Source: Candidatus Zixiibacteriota bacterium
Lineage (GTDB): Bacteria; Zixibacteria; MSB-5A5; GN15; PGXB01
Length of the DNA: 6,956 bases
Direction of reading: 5' to 3'
NCBI GenBank assembly: GCA_030591405.1
Contig: JAUVBC010000117.1
Span: forward strand, 1-6,956
The position numbers were made by a program, and so were the translations under genes. Shown here one piece after another: positions 6,120 to 6,956 of the stretch. Position 1 is the first letter of the stretch. Each line of letters starts with the position of its first letter. Under the pieces are notes generated by a model. The model saw only the letters and a program-made list of their open reading frames with translations. It searched no databases and was not told the DNA's origin.

Positions 6120-6793
6120 CCGACTATTTTTTTATAGTTTTTAAAATGTACTTTGGCCGCTTTTTCAAGAACAGGTAATCCGTAACGTCCAACCAGTTCC
6201 CGCCCGGCATCATCAACCAGATTGCCGGCGCCTTTGGGAATATTGGCGTCAAATTGTCTCTTCATCCCGGCTATAAATTTTACAAATGCGGCCCGAGCAA
6301 CAATCGATGCCGCCGCCACCTGAACAATCGCTTCTCCCCTGACCATCTGATGCACCTTGATCTTTTTCCCTTTATCCATCAGGGCATTTTCAATAAAATC
6401 AGCGCGGCCAAATTTATCTGAGATGGCCAAATCAATTTCATTTTCAGACGCAACGTTTTCGATAACCCGGCTATGCCCCCAGGCTAATAATTTATTAAGA
6501 TTTCTGATTTTCTGGTAAAGCTGATTATATTTTTCAGGACCAATAACCACAAGCGTATGAACAAAATTATCGGTTATCCAATCTGAAAGTTCCAGAATTT
6601 TTTTATCGGTAATTTTTTTTGAATCTCTGACTCCGTTCTGCTGCAAACGGTTTGCTTCTGATTCATCGGCCAGAACCCCGGCAATCACCAGGGGACCAAA
6701 AAAATCGCCCTTCCCTGATTCGTCAATTCCGAGAATTTTCCCGGACTCGAGATTATTTAGCCCGCTCAATATATTCGCCGGTTCGGGTATCAA
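6116..6793 (-). CDS. rnhC: Ribonuclease HIII, short form
   Basis: This enzyme cleaves the RNA strand of RNA-DNA hybrids in the cytoplasm, clearing R-loops and primer remnants. The 225-residue product carries GIDESGKGDFFGPLV (22-36), GVRDSKK (54-60), a NLNKLLAWGH stretch, SDKFG (125-129), GEAIVQVAAASIVAR (153-167) and a final KVHFKN. The catalytic DEDE set is Asp24, Glu25, Asp126 and Glu154. Spacing and the GKGDFFGP motif fit RNase HIII better than RNase HII (GRGPLAGP). Typical RNase HIII is about 300 residues with an N-terminal TBP-like substrate-binding domain, which is missing here because the catalytic core begins at residue 21. The start is uncertain: TTG at 6793 overlaps efp by 41 bp, and a second TTG at 6769 overlaps it by 17 bp. 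No ATG or GTG lies upstream before an in-frame stop. The frame ends in TGA within the ATGA shared with the next gene. Confidence 0.9.
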   Translation of the reverse strand: MIPEPANILSGLNNLESGKILGIDESGKGDFFGPLVIAGVLADESEANRLQQNGVRDSKKITDKKILELSDWITDNFVHTLVVIGPEKYNQLYQKIRNLNKLLAWGHSRVIENVASENEIDLAISDKFGRADFIENALMDKGKKIKVHQMVRGEAIVQVAAASIVARAAFVKFIAGMKRQFDANIPKGAGNLVDDAGRELVGRYGLPVLEKAAKVHFKNYKKIVG

Positions 6794-6956
6794 TTTTGAT
6801 TTTATCCCCCTCTTTGATAAACGGCGGCACCTTCACCTCAAGACCGGTTTCAACTTTGGCCGGTTTGGTTATATTGGAAACCGAATCTCCCTTGGCAGCA
6901 GGTTCCGATTCAATAACGGTCAGAATCACCGAAGCCGGAAGTTCTATTGAAATCGG
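6753..6956 (-). CDS. efp: Elongation factor P, C-terminal part (N-terminus beyond window)
   Basis: The last 67 codons of elongation factor P run in from the right edge. PISIELPASVILTV at the start, then GDSVSNITKPAKVETGLEVKV, PPFIKEGDKIKIDTRTGEYIERA and a TAA at 6753-6755 match the third OB-type domain of EF-P closely. EF-P binds between the ribosomal P and E sites and relieves stalling at polyproline stretches. The N-terminal domain with the modified loop residue lies outside the window, so the type of modification cannot be read. The downstream RNase HIII frame starts inside this gene, which indicates a compact operon. Confidence 0.95.
   Translation of the reverse strand, partial: PISIELPASVILTVIESEPAAKGDSVSNITKPAKVETGLEVKVPPFIKEGDKIKIDTRTGEYIERAK

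Noticed and set aside
5740..6178. Plus-strand frames of 134 and 61 codons
   Set aside because: They are antisense to the eIF2B-like gene. Their hydrophobic look comes from reading Lys/Asn/Glu-rich coding sequence in reverse.
1..6956. tRNA, rRNA, CRISPR array, insertion sequence or attachment site
   Set aside because: No cloverleaf, regular repeat-spacer pattern, transposase frame or terminal inverted repeats were seen by eye. The window is almost fully accounted for by genes.

Overview
The window is AT-leaning bacterial DNA that is densely packed on the minus strand. One lipoprotein gene on the plus strand stands alone, divergent from the sensor genes and convergent with the translation-related genes. 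The organism is not named by anything here. Three features fit a Gram-negative-type envelope lineage, perhaps of the FCB/Zixibacteria kind: a lipoprotein of the 'DYFPL...YWYAKNYGLIKY' type, a short RNase HIII, and a bacterial eIF2B-like protein. This placement is inference from style, not from a marker gene.

Region 1 (1-4061, minus strand) is a sensory cluster read from right to left. First comes a membrane-anchored protein with three predicted membrane helices and three GAF-like modules. Its frame is cut by a single in-frame TAA at 2529-2531, in the middle of the third GAF domain. The same frame continues for another 157 codons, through the rest of that GAF and into a histidine-kinase dimerisation (DHp)-like helix pair. 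There the phosphoacceptor histidine position is arginine, and no ATPase domain follows. Next (1999 down to the left edge) is a soluble two-GAF histidine kinase with an intact phosphoacceptor His497, N box and G1 box, cut by the window edge inside its ATPase domain.

Region 2 (4062-4347) is a 286-bp divergent intergenic region. It carries a near-consensus sigma-54 -24/-12 element (4270-4285) facing the lipoprotein gene, dyads upstream of it that could be activator sites, a TATAAT box facing the sensor gene, and good Shine-Dalgarno sequences for both genes.

Region 3 (4348-5210) is the lipoprotein gene, ending at a strong bidirectional terminator hairpin.

Region 4 (5232-6956, minus strand) is a tight translation and nucleic-acid housekeeping group: the C-terminal part of elongation factor P, then an overlapping short RNase HIII, then an eIF2B alpha/beta/delta-like protein coupled by an ATGA overlap. 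The eIF2B-like protein has Ser where the related isomerases have their catalytic Cys.

Working model (inference): the two GAF proteins form one sensory unit. The kinase may signal to a response regulator beyond the left edge, and a sigma-54 activator may drive the divergent lipoprotein gene. The nonsense codon suggests that the membrane sensor is decaying in this genome, is read through, or carries a sequencing error.
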